47,961 bases of DNA. Source: Chthonomonas sp. UBA1950 (lineage in GTDB: Bacteria > Armatimonadota > Fimbriimonadia > Fimbriimonadales > Fimbriimonadaceae). Position numbers and translations under genes: made by a program. The stretch lies in the NCBI GenBank assembly GCA_002336105.1, contig DDEQ01000049.1:49821-97781 (forward strand), written 5' to 3'. A model generated the notes under the pieces. That model was not told where the DNA came from, did not search any database, and saw nothing but the letters and a program-made list of their open reading frames with translations. This document shows positions 16,343 to 24,112 of this stretch, in pieces; position 1 is the first letter of the stretch, and every line of letters starts with the position of its first letter.

Positions 16343-16375
16343 AGTGATAGCTTGTTATTTCTTCAAGCTATCACT
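16343..16375 (+). promoter_or_regulatory. Perfect 12-bp intercistronic hairpin between rplX and rplE
   Basis: The arms AGTGATAGCTTG (16343-16354) and CAAGCTATCACT (16364-16375) pair fully around a 9-base loop. No T-run follows, which argues against termination. In E. coli, S8 represses the spc operon by binding mRNA near the L5 start, so a structure at this junction may be regulatory, but it does not show the S8 internal-loop motif. Confidence 0.6.
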
Positions 16376-16433
16376 ACGATCATTCTGATTGATAGAAAGA
16401 ACTAAGCCTGGTCAGAAATCAGGCAAGGAAAAC

Positions 16434-17027
16434 ATGGCACGAAAAGCAAAAGAAGAAGTTTCAGCGGCCCCAGTGAGTCTGCCAAAGCCTCGCCTCCGCG
16501 AGAAGTATAAGAAGGAAGTTGCACCTAAGGTTCACGAGCACTTCAAGTATGCATCTGTAATGCAGATCCCCAAGCTTGAAAAGATCGTTATCAATATGGG
16601 AACTGGTGCAGGCGACAAAGATCCTAAGCATCTTGAGAACTCAGTTCGCGACATGCAGTTGATCGCTGGTCAGAAGCCAGTTGTGACCATCGCGAAGAAG
16701 GCAATTTCGAACTTTAAGGTTCGTGAAGGTATGAAGATTGGATGCAAGGTCACCCTACGAGGCGACAACATGTATCACTTCTTCGACAAGCTTGTCACAG
16801 TCGTTCTTCCACGAATTCGAGACTTCCAGGGCCTCTCGCCGAAATCATTCGACGGTCGCGGTAACTACGCGATGGGTCTCAAAGAGCAACTCGTTTTCCC
16901 TGAAATTCCTTACGACACTTTCGATCGAATCCGCGGTATGGATATCATCATCTGCACCACGGCAAAGACCGATGAGGAAGCACGCGTTTTCCTCAAAGCC
17001 ATGGGCCTTCCTCTTCGCGAGAAGTAA
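16434..17027 (+). CDS. rplE: 50S ribosomal protein L5
   Basis: The 197-aa protein starts at ATG 16434, preceded by AAGGAA; an upstream in-frame ATG at 16389 lacks such a site. Core motifs are MQIPKLEKIVINMGTGAGDKD, QKPVVTIAKKAISNFKVREG, GCKVTLRG, FQGLSPKSFDGRGNYAMGLKEQLVFPEI and DIIICTTAKTDEEARVFL. L5 binds 5S rRNA and the P-site tRNA. A short Lys/Ala-rich N-terminal extension of about 17 residues precedes the usual start. It is the last gene of the operon; S14 and S8 do not follow. Confidence 0.97.
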   Translation: MARKAKEEVSAAPVSLPKPRLREKYKKEVAPKVHEHFKYASVMQIPKLEKIVINMGTGAGDKDPKHLENSVRDMQLIAGQKPVVTIAKKAISNFKVREGMKIGCKVTLRGDNMYHFFDKLVTVVLPRIRDFQGLSPKSFDGRGNYAMGLKEQLVFPEIPYDTFDRIRGMDIIICTTAKTDEEARVFLKAMGLPLREK

Positions 17028-17037
17028 TAGCCCCGTT

Positions 17038-17074
17038 AAACGCCCTTGGATTATTATCGTCCAAGGGCGTTTTT
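17038..17074 (+). terminator. Terminator after rplE
   Basis: AAACGCCCTTGGA (17038-17050) pairs with TCCAAGGGCGTTT (17060-17072), with a 9-base loop, and the 3' arm runs into TTTTT. It is a strong intrinsic terminator 11 bases after the rplE stop, so the ribosomal operon ends here. Confidence 0.9.
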
Positions 17075-17217
17075 GTGTCTGGATTTGCCTTCATTCTAGA
17101 CGCCTCCTCTGACTCACTGTTTGAGTGGGGCTTACTGTCTATTTCTTTGTTAAGCTCGAAAAAAGACCTTGTTATATTCCAGCAATAGTGCGAAGATGTC
17201 GCTGGAGGTAACTCGAA

Positions 17218-17478
17218 ATGCCAAATGAATTGGATGTTGTTGCAATTCGGCTAACGAGAAACGAGCTGACAAAGCGCAGTATCGACATTTCTCGCGCCGA
17301 TATTTCGGCTAAGAACGGTGTTGTTGCGATCCGAGGGCAGATTTCAATGACGCCAGGAACAGGTCTCGATCTAGAAGAAGAGATCCACCACACGTTGCGT
17401 AATCTTCGGGGAAGACCGGAGATCCGAGACGTTGTTATGGATGCAAAGGTTCCGACAAAAGTGACAAAGCACTCATAA
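17218..17478 (+). CDS. Small BON-like domain protein
   Basis: The 86-aa protein has the pattern SRADISAKNGVVAIRGQISM, then ...LEEEIHHTLRNLRGRPEIRDVVMDAKV. This resembles the BON domain (strand with GVVxxxG, helix, strand), which binds membranes or ligands in secreted proteins, but no signal peptide is present. GGAGG lies about 12 bases before the ATG. Its 3' end overlaps the convergent folC gene by 44 bases, which is more than usual but leaves both frames intact. The BON assignment is by pattern only. Confidence 0.6.
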   Translation: MPNELDVVAIRLTRNELTKRSIDISRADISAKNGVVAIRGQISMTPGTGLDLEEEIHHTLRNLRGRPEIRDVVMDAKVPTKVTKHS

Positions 17479-18733
17479 CCTCGCCAACAAGATAGAAACT
17501 CCCGGTGACCAAGATTGTGTCATCAGGCGTGGTGTTTTGAATAGCCGCTTGAAGACCCTCGTCAAGCGAGTCGTGAGCAAAACAACGTTGCACTGTTTTT
17601 TGAACGGACAGAGCTGTTTCCTTCGGAGGAAGAGCTCTGTGAAAGCCGATGGGGACTACATGCGCTTCATCGGCAACTCCATTGATAACACTGTAAAAAG
17701 AGTCTGGGATGTGGCCCGAAATCATGTTGGTTACCAAGACTACGCGCTCTAGTGGATCGAGATAGTGTTTGAGGCTGTGGCGAAGCACAAGTGCGGCATC
17801 TGGGTTATGAGCGCCGTCAAGAATCCACTTCCTCCCGCGAGCATGTAGCACTTGGAATCTGCCTGGTATTGAGGTCGCTTTGGCACCTCGTTGGGCATTC
17901 CATTCTGACAAGACGATCCCGGCCGCATTCATTCCTCCAATCGCAAGAGCCATATTGTGAGGTTGCTTATCGCCCAGTAAGCCCGGGTTCAGTCCAGATA
18001 ATTGTTGAACAGGTGTCGTAACTCGAAACCCATCGGGCATTGCCTCATACGTGACTTCTTTCCCAACAAGCCAGAGAGGCGCCCCTAACTCGGCAGCGGT
18101 ACAGATCATCACCTTTTCTGCTTCAGTAGGTAATTCACCGATGACAACGGGGCAACTCGGTTTAATAATGCCTGCCTTTTCGTGAGCGATCTCCTCAATA
18201 GAGTTGCCCAGAATCGACATATGATCAAGGCCGATGCTGACGATCAGGCTAGCTGCTGCTGTGATTACGTTGGTGGCATCAAGTCGCCCACCAAGACCGA
18301 CTTCCAGTGCGACCCAATCACAGTCTTTTCGCTTCCAGAACAAAAAACCTAATGCTGTTTTGAATTCAAATTCGGTGATTCCGCCGAATTCTGTATCTGT
18401 GAATGCCTCAGCAATTGGGATAAGTTCACTGGTCATGGAAGCTAGGTCTTGTTTATCGATTAACTCGCGTCCATGCTGGATCCTTTCACGGGGATCAACT
18501 ACATACGGACTGAAGAACGCCCCTGTGTTGAATCCACATTCAACAAGAAAACTTTGTAGATAAGCGGTTGTTGATCCTTTACCATTGGTTCCTGCGACAT
18601 GTAAGAATTTCTGCCGGTCGTTTTGAACGAGATCAGCTCGCTTGCAGAACTCCGCCATGCGGTCGAGCCCAAGCCGCCAACCACGCGGAGCTAGGCTTGT
18701 GATATAGTCAAGGGCTTCGTCGTACGTCAACAA
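17435..18733 (-). CDS. folC: Bifunctional dihydrofolate/folylpolyglutamate synthase
   Basis: The 432-aa Mur-ligase-like ATPase has a P-loop GTNGKGST at 48-55, FSPYVVDPRERIQ, a GLGGRLDATN motif, GLDHMSILGNSIEEIAHEKAGIIK and the C-terminal domain ILDGAHNPDA. It adds Glu to dihydropteroate and/or folate polyglutamates in the cytoplasm. Length is normal. It follows the dapL-like gene on the same strand after about 150 bases that contain a strong hairpin, so it may have its own transcript. Confidence 0.93.
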   Translation of the reverse strand: MLTYDEALDYITSLAPRGWRLGLDRMAEFCKRADLVQNDRQKFLHVAGTNGKGSTTAYLQSFLVECGFNTGAFFSPYVVDPRERIQHGRELIDKQDLASMTSELIPIAEAFTDTEFGGITEFEFKTALGFLFWKRKDCDWVALEVGLGGRLDATNVITAAASLIVSIGLDHMSILGNSIEEIAHEKAGIIKPSCPVVIGELPTEAEKVMICTAAELGAPLWLVGKEVTYEAMPDGFRVTTPVQQLSGLNPGLLGDKQPHNMALAIGGMNAAGIVLSEWNAQRGAKATSIPGRFQVLHARGRKWILDGAHNPDAALVLRHSLKHYLDPLERVVLVTNMISGHIPDSFYSVINGVADEAHVVPIGFHRALPPKETALSVQKTVQRCFAHDSLDEGLQAAIQNTTPDDTILVTGSFYLVGEVMSALSLLSEPLHP

Positions 18734-18762
18734 ATCTCCCGCTAGCCCCGACCGTCCCGATC

Positions 18763-18799
18763 GAGTGTATCCAGGACCGTCACGGTCCTCGATACACTC
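18763..18799. repeat. Long stem-loop between dapL-like gene and folC
   Basis: GAGTGTATC and GATACACTC form an outer 9-bp stem; after one C/C mismatch, AGGACCG and CGGTCCT form an inner 7-bp stem with a TCA loop. The surrounding 130 bases also carry several GACCG/CGGTC pieces. No T-run follows on either strand, so it is not a simple terminator. It may be a folC leader structure or a repeated extragenic palindrome. Confidence 0.55.
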
Positions 18800-18886
18800 C
18801 GATCCAACGTGATCATGAGCTTCTGAATCTCCATGTGTATGCGGTTACCCGGACCGAGGACGGTCTTGTCACAGCGAGAATGCGTC

Positions 18887-20077
18887 TCAACGTTTGGTTT
18901 GTACAAGTCCTGATTCGGCTATTCGGCGAACGGCTTCCTTAAATCGACTGCCGTCAGTGTCACCAAGAAGAGTGAGCGCCATACGCACATAACCTTCACC
19001 CTCAGTTCCATAGCCGTTACCCGGGATTGCCACAATATGTGCCTTCTTCAGTAACTCGCCAGCAAATTCTGCGCTCGACATATCGGTGCGAGGAACCTTT
19101 GCCCAAACATAGAACGCAGACTTTGGCTTGGTGACTTCCCAGCCGATTTCGTTTAACCCATCGACTAGAAGATCCCGCCTTCGTTGGTACATCGCCAAGG
19201 TCTCAGTGTTGTCGACATTCTTAAGGGCGTAAGCTCCGGCCTCTGCAATGGCGGGGAACTGCTTACTGTCGATGTTGCTTTTCAGACGCTGAAGGTTATT
19301 GATCGCGTCCGCATTTCCAAGAGCAAAACCAAGTCTCCAACCGGTCATATTAAACATCTTGCTGAGCGAATGGAACTCAATTGAGACGTCTTTCGCACCC
19401 TCAATTTGAAGAACCGTTGGATTCTTGTAACCATCGTATGCGACAGTGGCATATGCCATGTCGTTCACCAAGAGGATATCGTATTGTTTGCAGAAGGCAA
19501 CGAGGTCGCGATAGAACTCGCTGGTCGCGACAGCACCTGTCGGATTGTTTGGATAACAAACATAAAACAACTTGGCCTTTTTCGCGACTTCAGACGGAAT
19601 ATCACTGAGCTGTGGCAGAAATCCGTTCTCAGCCCGAAGAGCGACATCAAAGACTTCGCCTCCAGCCATCAAGGTATTGACTCGATAGACGGTGTACCCT
19701 GGGTTAGGTACGATCGCGATATCACCCTGGTCGATGTATGCCCATGCAAGGTGCGCAAGACCTTCCTTACTTCCGATCAGCTGGACGACTTCGGTAGCCG
19801 GATCAAGCTTTGGACCGAACTCTTTTGCATACCAATCTGAAGCAGCCTCGAGGTAACTGACCCAACCGCGCGGCGTTTCGTCGTACCTGTGCGTTTCTGG
19901 CTTGTGCGCACTCGAAGTGAGAGCGTCAATGACAGGTGACGGGGTTGGAAGATCTGGATCACCAATTCCTAAATCGATGATATCAGCACCCGATGCAATC
20001 GCCTCAGCCTTAATCCGCGAGATCTCTGCGAACAAATAAGGCGGGATCATGTCGAGTCGCTTTGAGCGTGTCGGCAT
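18887..20077 (-). CDS. dapL: LL-diaminopimelate aminotransferase-like class I/II aminotransferase
   Basis: The 396-aa PLP enzyme has fold-type I motifs: LGIGDPDLPTP near the N-terminus, YPNNPTGAVA (about 175-184) and the PLP lysine Lys240 in HSLSKMFNMTGWRLGF. A late Arg lies in the YVRMALTLLGD region. These patterns fit DapL, which makes LL-diaminopimelate directly from tetrahydrodipicolinate and so supplies lysine and peptidoglycan. Related alanine/aspartate aminotransferases share most motifs, so specificity is moderately sure. It lies upstream of folC and divergent from the RDD gene. Confidence 0.78.
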   Translation of the reverse strand: MPTRSKRLDMIPPYLFAEISRIKAEAIASGADIIDLGIGDPDLPTPSPVIDALTSSAHKPETHRYDETPRGWVSYLEAASDWYAKEFGPKLDPATEVVQLIGSKEGLAHLAWAYIDQGDIAIVPNPGYTVYRVNTLMAGGEVFDVALRAENGFLPQLSDIPSEVAKKAKLFYVCYPNNPTGAVATSEFYRDLVAFCKQYDILLVNDMAYATVAYDGYKNPTVLQIEGAKDVSIEFHSLSKMFNMTGWRLGFALGNADAINNLQRLKSNIDSKQFPAIAEAGAYALKNVDNTETLAMYQRRRDLLVDGLNEIGWEVTKPKSAFYVWAKVPRTDMSSAEFAGELLKKAHIVAIPGNGYGTEGEGYVRMALTLLGDTDGSRFKEAVRRIAESGLVQTKR

Positions 20078-20200
20078 TCAAGTATTTTACCCGCGCCATC
20101 GATTTAGCCTCAGATTGAACTTCGGCGACCATTGCAACGGCGTAACGTATGTCCATTTGCCGGTACTATTAATTTATTAGCAATAAAGATGAGACTTCTG

Positions 20201-20206
20201 TATAAT
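20201..20206 (+). promoter_or_regulatory. -10 box placed for a leaderless or near-leaderless start
   Basis: A perfect TATAAT lies at 20201-20206 and overlaps the first possible ATG (20205). Transcription would then start near 20213, at the second ATG (20214). No clear -35 is seen 17 bases upstream. Confidence 0.4.
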
Positions 20207-20213
20207 GGAGTCA

Positions 20214-20861
20214 ATGTTCAAGGTTATTGATCGTCAAGGCGATGTGCACGGCCCAGTCTCTATCGATGAACTAAAGGTTTGGGTAAGTGAGGGCCGCCTT
20301 ACCCGAGACATGAACGTAATCGACCCAATTTCTGGAACGACACAGAAAGCAGAGGTCGCACTAAGTGATTACGATGTCTTTCCCTCCACGATTCCGCCAG
20401 CACCTGGTTCGGTCGCTGCGCTGTTTGAACCATCGCCGGTCTCCGCGACGGACGCTGAATTGATTACTCGGTTTTTTGCCCTGCTTATTGACGTCTTGAT
20501 CTCGATTCCGTTGGTCTTGTTAGCCTTTGTTCCAGTCCTAGGTTTACTTATTGCTCCTATACTGACGCTGTACTACCTATGCCGAGATAATTTAGCCGGT
20601 CCTGGGCTTAGTCTCGGAAAGAAAATGTTAGGCATTAAAGTGATATCGCTCGACGGTGCGCCGATGACTTACGGTAAGTCAGCACTTAGGAACATCGTTT
20701 ATTTGGGTTATGTGTTCATGGCGATTCCGATTGTTGGAAACTTCCTAACGATGCTCTTTGTCTCTCCACTTGGGCTTCTGGATGTCATATTGGTTCTAAT
20801 CACGAAACGCCGATTGGGAGATAACTTCGCTAAGACCAAAGTGGTCAAGTCTTCACCATAG
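20214..20861 (+). CDS. GYF_2 (DUF4339)/RDD-family membrane protein
   Basis: The protein has 215 aa. The N-terminus (MFKVIDRQGDVHGPVSIDELKVWVSEGRL region) is a GYF_2/DUF4339 domain, typically a cytoplasmic binding module. After a Pro-rich linker comes an RDD domain from about residue 80, with membrane helices at about 85-120 and 165-200, an LGKKMLGIKVI motif and a DNFAKTKVV end. RDD proteins are poorly understood; some act in transport. I prefer ATG 20214 because a TATAAT covers the earlier ATG at 20205, and GGAG lies just before 20214. Confidence 0.82.
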   Translation: MFKVIDRQGDVHGPVSIDELKVWVSEGRLTRDMNVIDPISGTTQKAEVALSDYDVFPSTIPPAPGSVAALFEPSPVSATDAELITRFFALLIDVLISIPLVLLAFVPVLGLLIAPILTLYYLCRDNLAGPGLSLGKKMLGIKVISLDGAPMTYGKSALRNIVYLGYVFMAIPIVGNFLTMLFVSPLGLLDVILVLITKRRLGDNFAKTKVVKSSP

Positions 20862-20897
20862 GAGTTGACTTCGAAATAGCTTGGACCAAGTTTGGTG

Positions 20898-20925
20898 TTG
20901 CGGGTGTTCAATTATCGGGTATGAT
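20898..20925 (+). promoter_or_regulatory. Promoter of tRNA-Pro
   Basis: TTGCGG (20898-20903) and TATGAT (20920-20925) are spaced by 16 bases. The predicted start near 20932 lies just before the tRNA at 20938. Confidence 0.6.
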
Positions 20926-20937
20926 ATGTCCTCGTAT

Positions 20938-21014
20938 CGGGGCGTGGCTCAGCTTGGTAGAGCGCGTGCTTTGGGAGCATGAGGTCGCAGGTTCAAATCC
21001 TGTCGCCCCGACCA
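20938..21014 (+). tRNA. tRNA-Pro(TGG)
   Basis: This 77-base tRNA has acceptor CGGGGCG/CGCCCCG, D-arm GCTC...GAGC, and anticodon stem CGTGC/GCATG with loop TTTGGGA (anticodon TGG at 20972-20974). The T-arm is GCAGG TTCAAAT CCTGT, with discriminator A and encoded CCA. It reads proline CCA/CCN codons. An IS remnant begins 13 bases after the CCA. Confidence 0.96.
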
Positions 21015-21027
21015 TAATCTTTATAAA

Positions 21028-21197
21028 TCTGGCTCTGCGCCATTCGTAGGGCAGGTTGCTCAATCTGACACTTACGAGCACATTACCAACTCACTCTGAG
21101 TTGGTAGTTTTCAAACTTTCTAAATCCATGCGCTTGTCGTGAGATTGTTTCCATCTTGTCGTGGAATCCTTCTGTGATTCCGTTGCTCTTGGTGAAT
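21028..21197 (-). mobile_element. ISL3-family transposase C-terminal remnant (copy A)
   Basis: On the minus strand this encodes FTKSNGITEGFHDKMETISR, QAHGFRKFENYQLRV and then a stop, the conserved end of ISL3 transposases, followed by about 55 bases of IS end. The rest of the transposase is gone; sequence beyond 21197 does not continue the frame. It is almost identical, in inverted orientation, to 27020-27187, with a two-base insertion that changes the last residues. Confidence 0.85.
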
Positions 21198-21653
21198 CTA
21201 CTGGCTTACTCGCTTTCCGCTAATAACGTTTAAGGCACGGCTGTTCCTTTGGATAGAATATCTAGCCCCCTCGAACGGCATTCATCTCAATCAAGGCTGG
21301 AATTTTGGAGTTTAGGCACTTGTTGGAATAACGCGTTATGAACTCGGATTGGGTCTCTAATGAAGTGTTTGCGTATCAAATATGAGTTGGACAAAGATGA
21401 GACAAAAAGAGTGTTGGTCTAGTCAAATTTGTCGAAACGTTTAGTTTATTTGCTAAATCGCTGATGAGAACGACTTGATTGATGGATTTATCACGTAAAT
21501 TAGTAAGTGAACAAAGAAATTGCAAAGGAATCGCCTGTCATCGAAAGGAAATAGACAATTTGATGCCGCGCTGTTCCCAAGATTTCTTCGAAATAGCTAA
21601 GCATAGTTCGATCTAATCGATTGCAAAGCGCATTCTCGAAGTCGAGTAATCAT
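21198..21653. other. Gene-free stretch before the pilin-like gene
   Basis: No coding sequence, RNA gene or clear repeat can be supported. The stretch is A/T-rich and must contain the promoter of the pilin-like gene; I could not define it. Confidence 0.5.
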
Positions 21654-22496
21654 ATGAATCAGAAATCATTAACTAACAAGATCCAGAGTGGTTTCACCCT
21701 GATCGAGCTTCTCGTCGTCATCGCGATTATTGCAATCTTGGCGGCAATCTTGTTCCCTGTATTTGCACAAGCCAAGGAAGCTGCGAAAAAGACTCAGTGT
21801 CTTTCGAATATGAAACAGATCGGAACTGCGGTCAACATGTATTTGAACGACAATGACGACCGCTTACCTCAGTCTGAGTTTGGAGACGCAATCGACTGGT
21901 ACGCAGTCGTCTATCCCTACGTCAAGAGTGACGGTGTACACAACACTGCCGCGGACGGAACTGAGCGATACTATGGAAACGGTGGAGTATGGGCCTGCCC
22001 TGATTACCCGAGCAAGAAGCAGGGGCAGAACTATGGCGCACACTACGACCTGTTTGTAACCAACTACGGAACACCAAGCAATCCAACGCCGACAATCTCT
22101 TACTCTGTAATCGATGCGCCAGCTGACAAGATCTGGATTACTGAAAAGGCTCAGAACAACTGGGATTGGAGCTACCCGTTCTTCATCTCATGGGAGTGGT
22201 TCTGGACATCAACCTCGAAGAGCGGTTCAAATATCACCGATGGTGGTAGTGAAATCAGCACGGGCCGAGTTCAACGAGATGGTGGTTACACACTGAACCG
22301 AGACTGCGCCATCGACTATAACGGTCAGTATTGGGAGTGCGGTGCAGTCATCCGATATCGACACAACAAGTCTGCAAACGTGAACTTCGCCGACAGCCAC
22401 TCCAAGTCGATGATGCAAGAGTCGATTAAGTGGTACAAGAACATTTACGTCAATACCGGCAACTACCCATACAACCAGTCGTGGTACCCATATTAA
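21654..22496 (+). CDS. DUF1559-type pilin-like secreted protein (prepilin N-terminus)
   Basis: The 280-aa protein has a type IV prepilin leader: SG^FTLIELLVVIAIIAILAA with Glu5, followed by ILFPVFAQAKEAAKKTQCLSNMKQIG. The C-terminal VNFADSHSK is a variant of the H-X9-DG motif of DUF1559-type proteins, which are very numerous in Planctomycetes and Armatimonadota. It should be cut by a prepilin peptidase and assembled or anchored at the envelope; the true role is unknown. Start ATG 21654 is chosen because it gives the short basic leader. It overlaps the lipoprotein gene as TAATG. Confidence 0.88.
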   Translation: MNQKSLTNKIQSGFTLIELLVVIAIIAILAAILFPVFAQAKEAAKKTQCLSNMKQIGTAVNMYLNDNDDRLPQSEFGDAIDWYAVVYPYVKSDGVHNTAADGTERYYGNGGVWACPDYPSKKQGQNYGAHYDLFVTNYGTPSNPTPTISYSVIDAPADKIWITEKAQNNWDWSYPFFISWEWFWTSTSKSGSNITDGGSEISTGRVQRDGGYTLNRDCAIDYNGQYWECGAVIRYRHNKSANVNFADSHSKSMMQESIKWYKNIYVNTGNYPYNQSWYPY

Positions 22497-22699
22497 TGAA
22501 AAAACTGCTTATCATCCCCGTCATCGCATTAATGATTGGATGCAAATCTGAAGAAGGCCCTGGCGTTGATCCTGGCATGGGCAAAGCTGGTCCAGACAAG
22601 TCTGCAACCGGCAAGGTGGATAATGCGGCTAGTTCGCTTCCGCCCGAAGCTCAGGCTGCAATTAGAGGCTCGGCACCGCAAGATAATCGTAAGAAATAA
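22496..22699 (+). CDS. Small lipoprotein coupled to the DUF1559 protein
   Basis: The 67-aa protein MKKLLIIPVIALMIGC has a lipobox LMIGC with Cys16, followed by a Gly/Pro/Ala-rich polar tail (KSEEGPGVDPGMGKAGPDKS and ...SSLPPEAQAAIRG). Its ATG overlaps the TAA of the upstream gene (TAATG), so translation is coupled. The function is unknown, but the pairing suggests an accessory lipoprotein for the pilin-like protein. Confidence 0.8.
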   Translation: MKKLLIIPVIALMIGCKSEEGPGVDPGMGKAGPDKSATGKVDNAASSLPPEAQAAIRGSAPQDNRKK

Positions 22700-22711
22700 C
22701 GAGCCCACGAC

Positions 22712-22752
22712 AAATCAGCCCCTCATCATTAGTTGAGGGGCTGATTTTCTTT
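22712..22752 (+). terminator. Terminator after the lipoprotein gene
   Basis: AAATCAGCCCCTCA (22712-22725) pairs with TGAGGGGCTGATTT (22734-22747), followed by a T-rich run. With A/T on both sides it can also end the convergent metalloprotease transcript. Confidence 0.9.
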
Positions 22753-22763
22753 TTGGATTCGAG

Positions 22764-24023
22764 CTACTTTTGAATAGTGGCGTTCACAGTGGCCACTTGA
22801 CTCACTGAGTCGAATTTCACGAAGCGAACAAGCATCGAGCTACCGTCTTTCATTAGTATCGAGGCGGTTTCGCCAGGAGCAAGGCCAGTATCGGATAGCT
22901 TCTGACGTCTAGGTCGTGGAGCTTTTCCAGGCTTTAGGTCAAGCGACACTGTGGTCGACGCTCTTGTTCCTCCCGTGACCGAAGGAACTAGTGATGATAG
23001 ATGTGCTAGCAACAGTGGCTGTTTGGCATCCCGCATCGCATTATCAGCAAAATTCTCTCGTGTGACGACGTTAAACCAAATCCTTTCTGGCGCAGGGTTA
23101 GCAATTGCGGCGGAGTCATTATTCTTCGCGTTGACTCGGCGAGAAACGAGGTCCCTAAGAGCAATTCCAAAATCCCCTTCGAGGTAACCGCCAACGCAAC
23201 CTTTGGCGTCGGGGCGATCATATGCTCCGAAACTGAATTCTCCTGGAGTGAATTTCTTGATGAATCGAACATCCTGCTCGCTAGACCCCATCCAACCCAT
23301 TCGATACTTTTCGATGATCGAATATGAGTTCATCCCTGTTCCCATTGGGCTTGCGGGGTCGCCGTATTCGGTGAAAGTTTGATTCTTTGAGAGAACGGCT
23401 GTGCCGTCGTTATCTGCGACTGACCACGCGTGAGGGAACCCGAAATTGTGTCCAATCTCGTGCGCGAAGACCTTCCAGTTCGGATTTGCAGTCAAGAACA
23501 CGGAGTTCTGCGATCCTGTCGAAAATGCAGCGACGCCTTTCGGCGAGATACGGCCTCCCGTTGGCGATTCATTCAGAACGATACAGATCATGTCGAATTC
23601 CTTTCTTAGGTTCCGACCAATCAACCTAGAAGCATTGCGAATCGCGTCGTTTATCGGTGACTGTTTTTTGGCACCCTTAACGGCGGTTCCTTCTTTATCG
23701 AATTTCTCGTAGCTATCACTATTTCCGAGTTTGATGACAGGACTTACCTCGAACTTTTGTACAGACATCAATCCGTAAGATTGAATCCGCAAAAAGGCAT
23801 CGAGTTGACTTCCAATTTTCTTCAGCGAATCTTCTGAATGGCGCGAGACGCTTGAATCTGTTTCATTTGCGTAACTGGTACGCAGGAAATAAATCCGTAG
23901 TGCCGTGTTTCCAGAAACACGGTTTGCTGGGCGTTTGTATTCCGTCTCTGGATTTGGAAGTGTAGTCGGAGCAGGAGTTTGTCGAAGAATAGGCAGTAGA
24001 GCGACAGCAGGCAGTAGCATCAT
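22764..24023 (-). CDS. Secreted metzincin-type zinc metalloprotease
   Basis: The 419-aa protein begins with a short hydrophobic leader (MMLLPAVALLPILRQ), then a Pro-rich linker. The zinc site is HEIGHNFGFPH at 188-198, a full HExxHxxGxxH metzincin motif, and SPMGTGMNSY shortly after supplies the Met-turn. The rest is beta-rich and resembles gametolysin/M11-type or related secreted peptidases. It is predicted to act outside the cytoplasm. It lies downstream of the GH89 gene on the same strand (89-base gap). Confidence 0.82.
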   Translation of the reverse strand: MMLLPAVALLPILRQTPAPTTLPNPETEYKRPANRVSGNTALRIYFLRTSYANETDSSVSRHSEDSLKKIGSQLDAFLRIQSYGLMSVQKFEVSPVIKLGNSDSYEKFDKEGTAVKGAKKQSPINDAIRNASRLIGRNLRKEFDMICIVLNESPTGGRISPKGVAAFSTGSQNSVFLTANPNWKVFAHEIGHNFGFPHAWSVADNDGTAVLSKNQTFTEYGDPASPMGTGMNSYSIIEKYRMGWMGSSEQDVRFIKKFTPGEFSFGAYDRPDAKGCVGGYLEGDFGIALRDLVSRRVNAKNNDSAAIANPAPERIWFNVVTRENFADNAMRDAKQPLLLAHLSSLVPSVTGGTRASTTVSLDLKPGKAPRPRRQKLSDTGLAPGETASILMKDGSSMLVRFVKFDSVSQVATVNATIQK

Positions 24024-24112
24024 CTGACAAGACGGCTATGCTATTGCCAAGTTCAATAATCTTGTCACTTGCTCCTTCGTCGACTGCGATCGAAGGAGCA
24101 AAGATTGAAGTT

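Noticed and set aside
18763..18799. Hairpin before folC as an intrinsic terminator
   Set aside because: No T-run follows on either strand.
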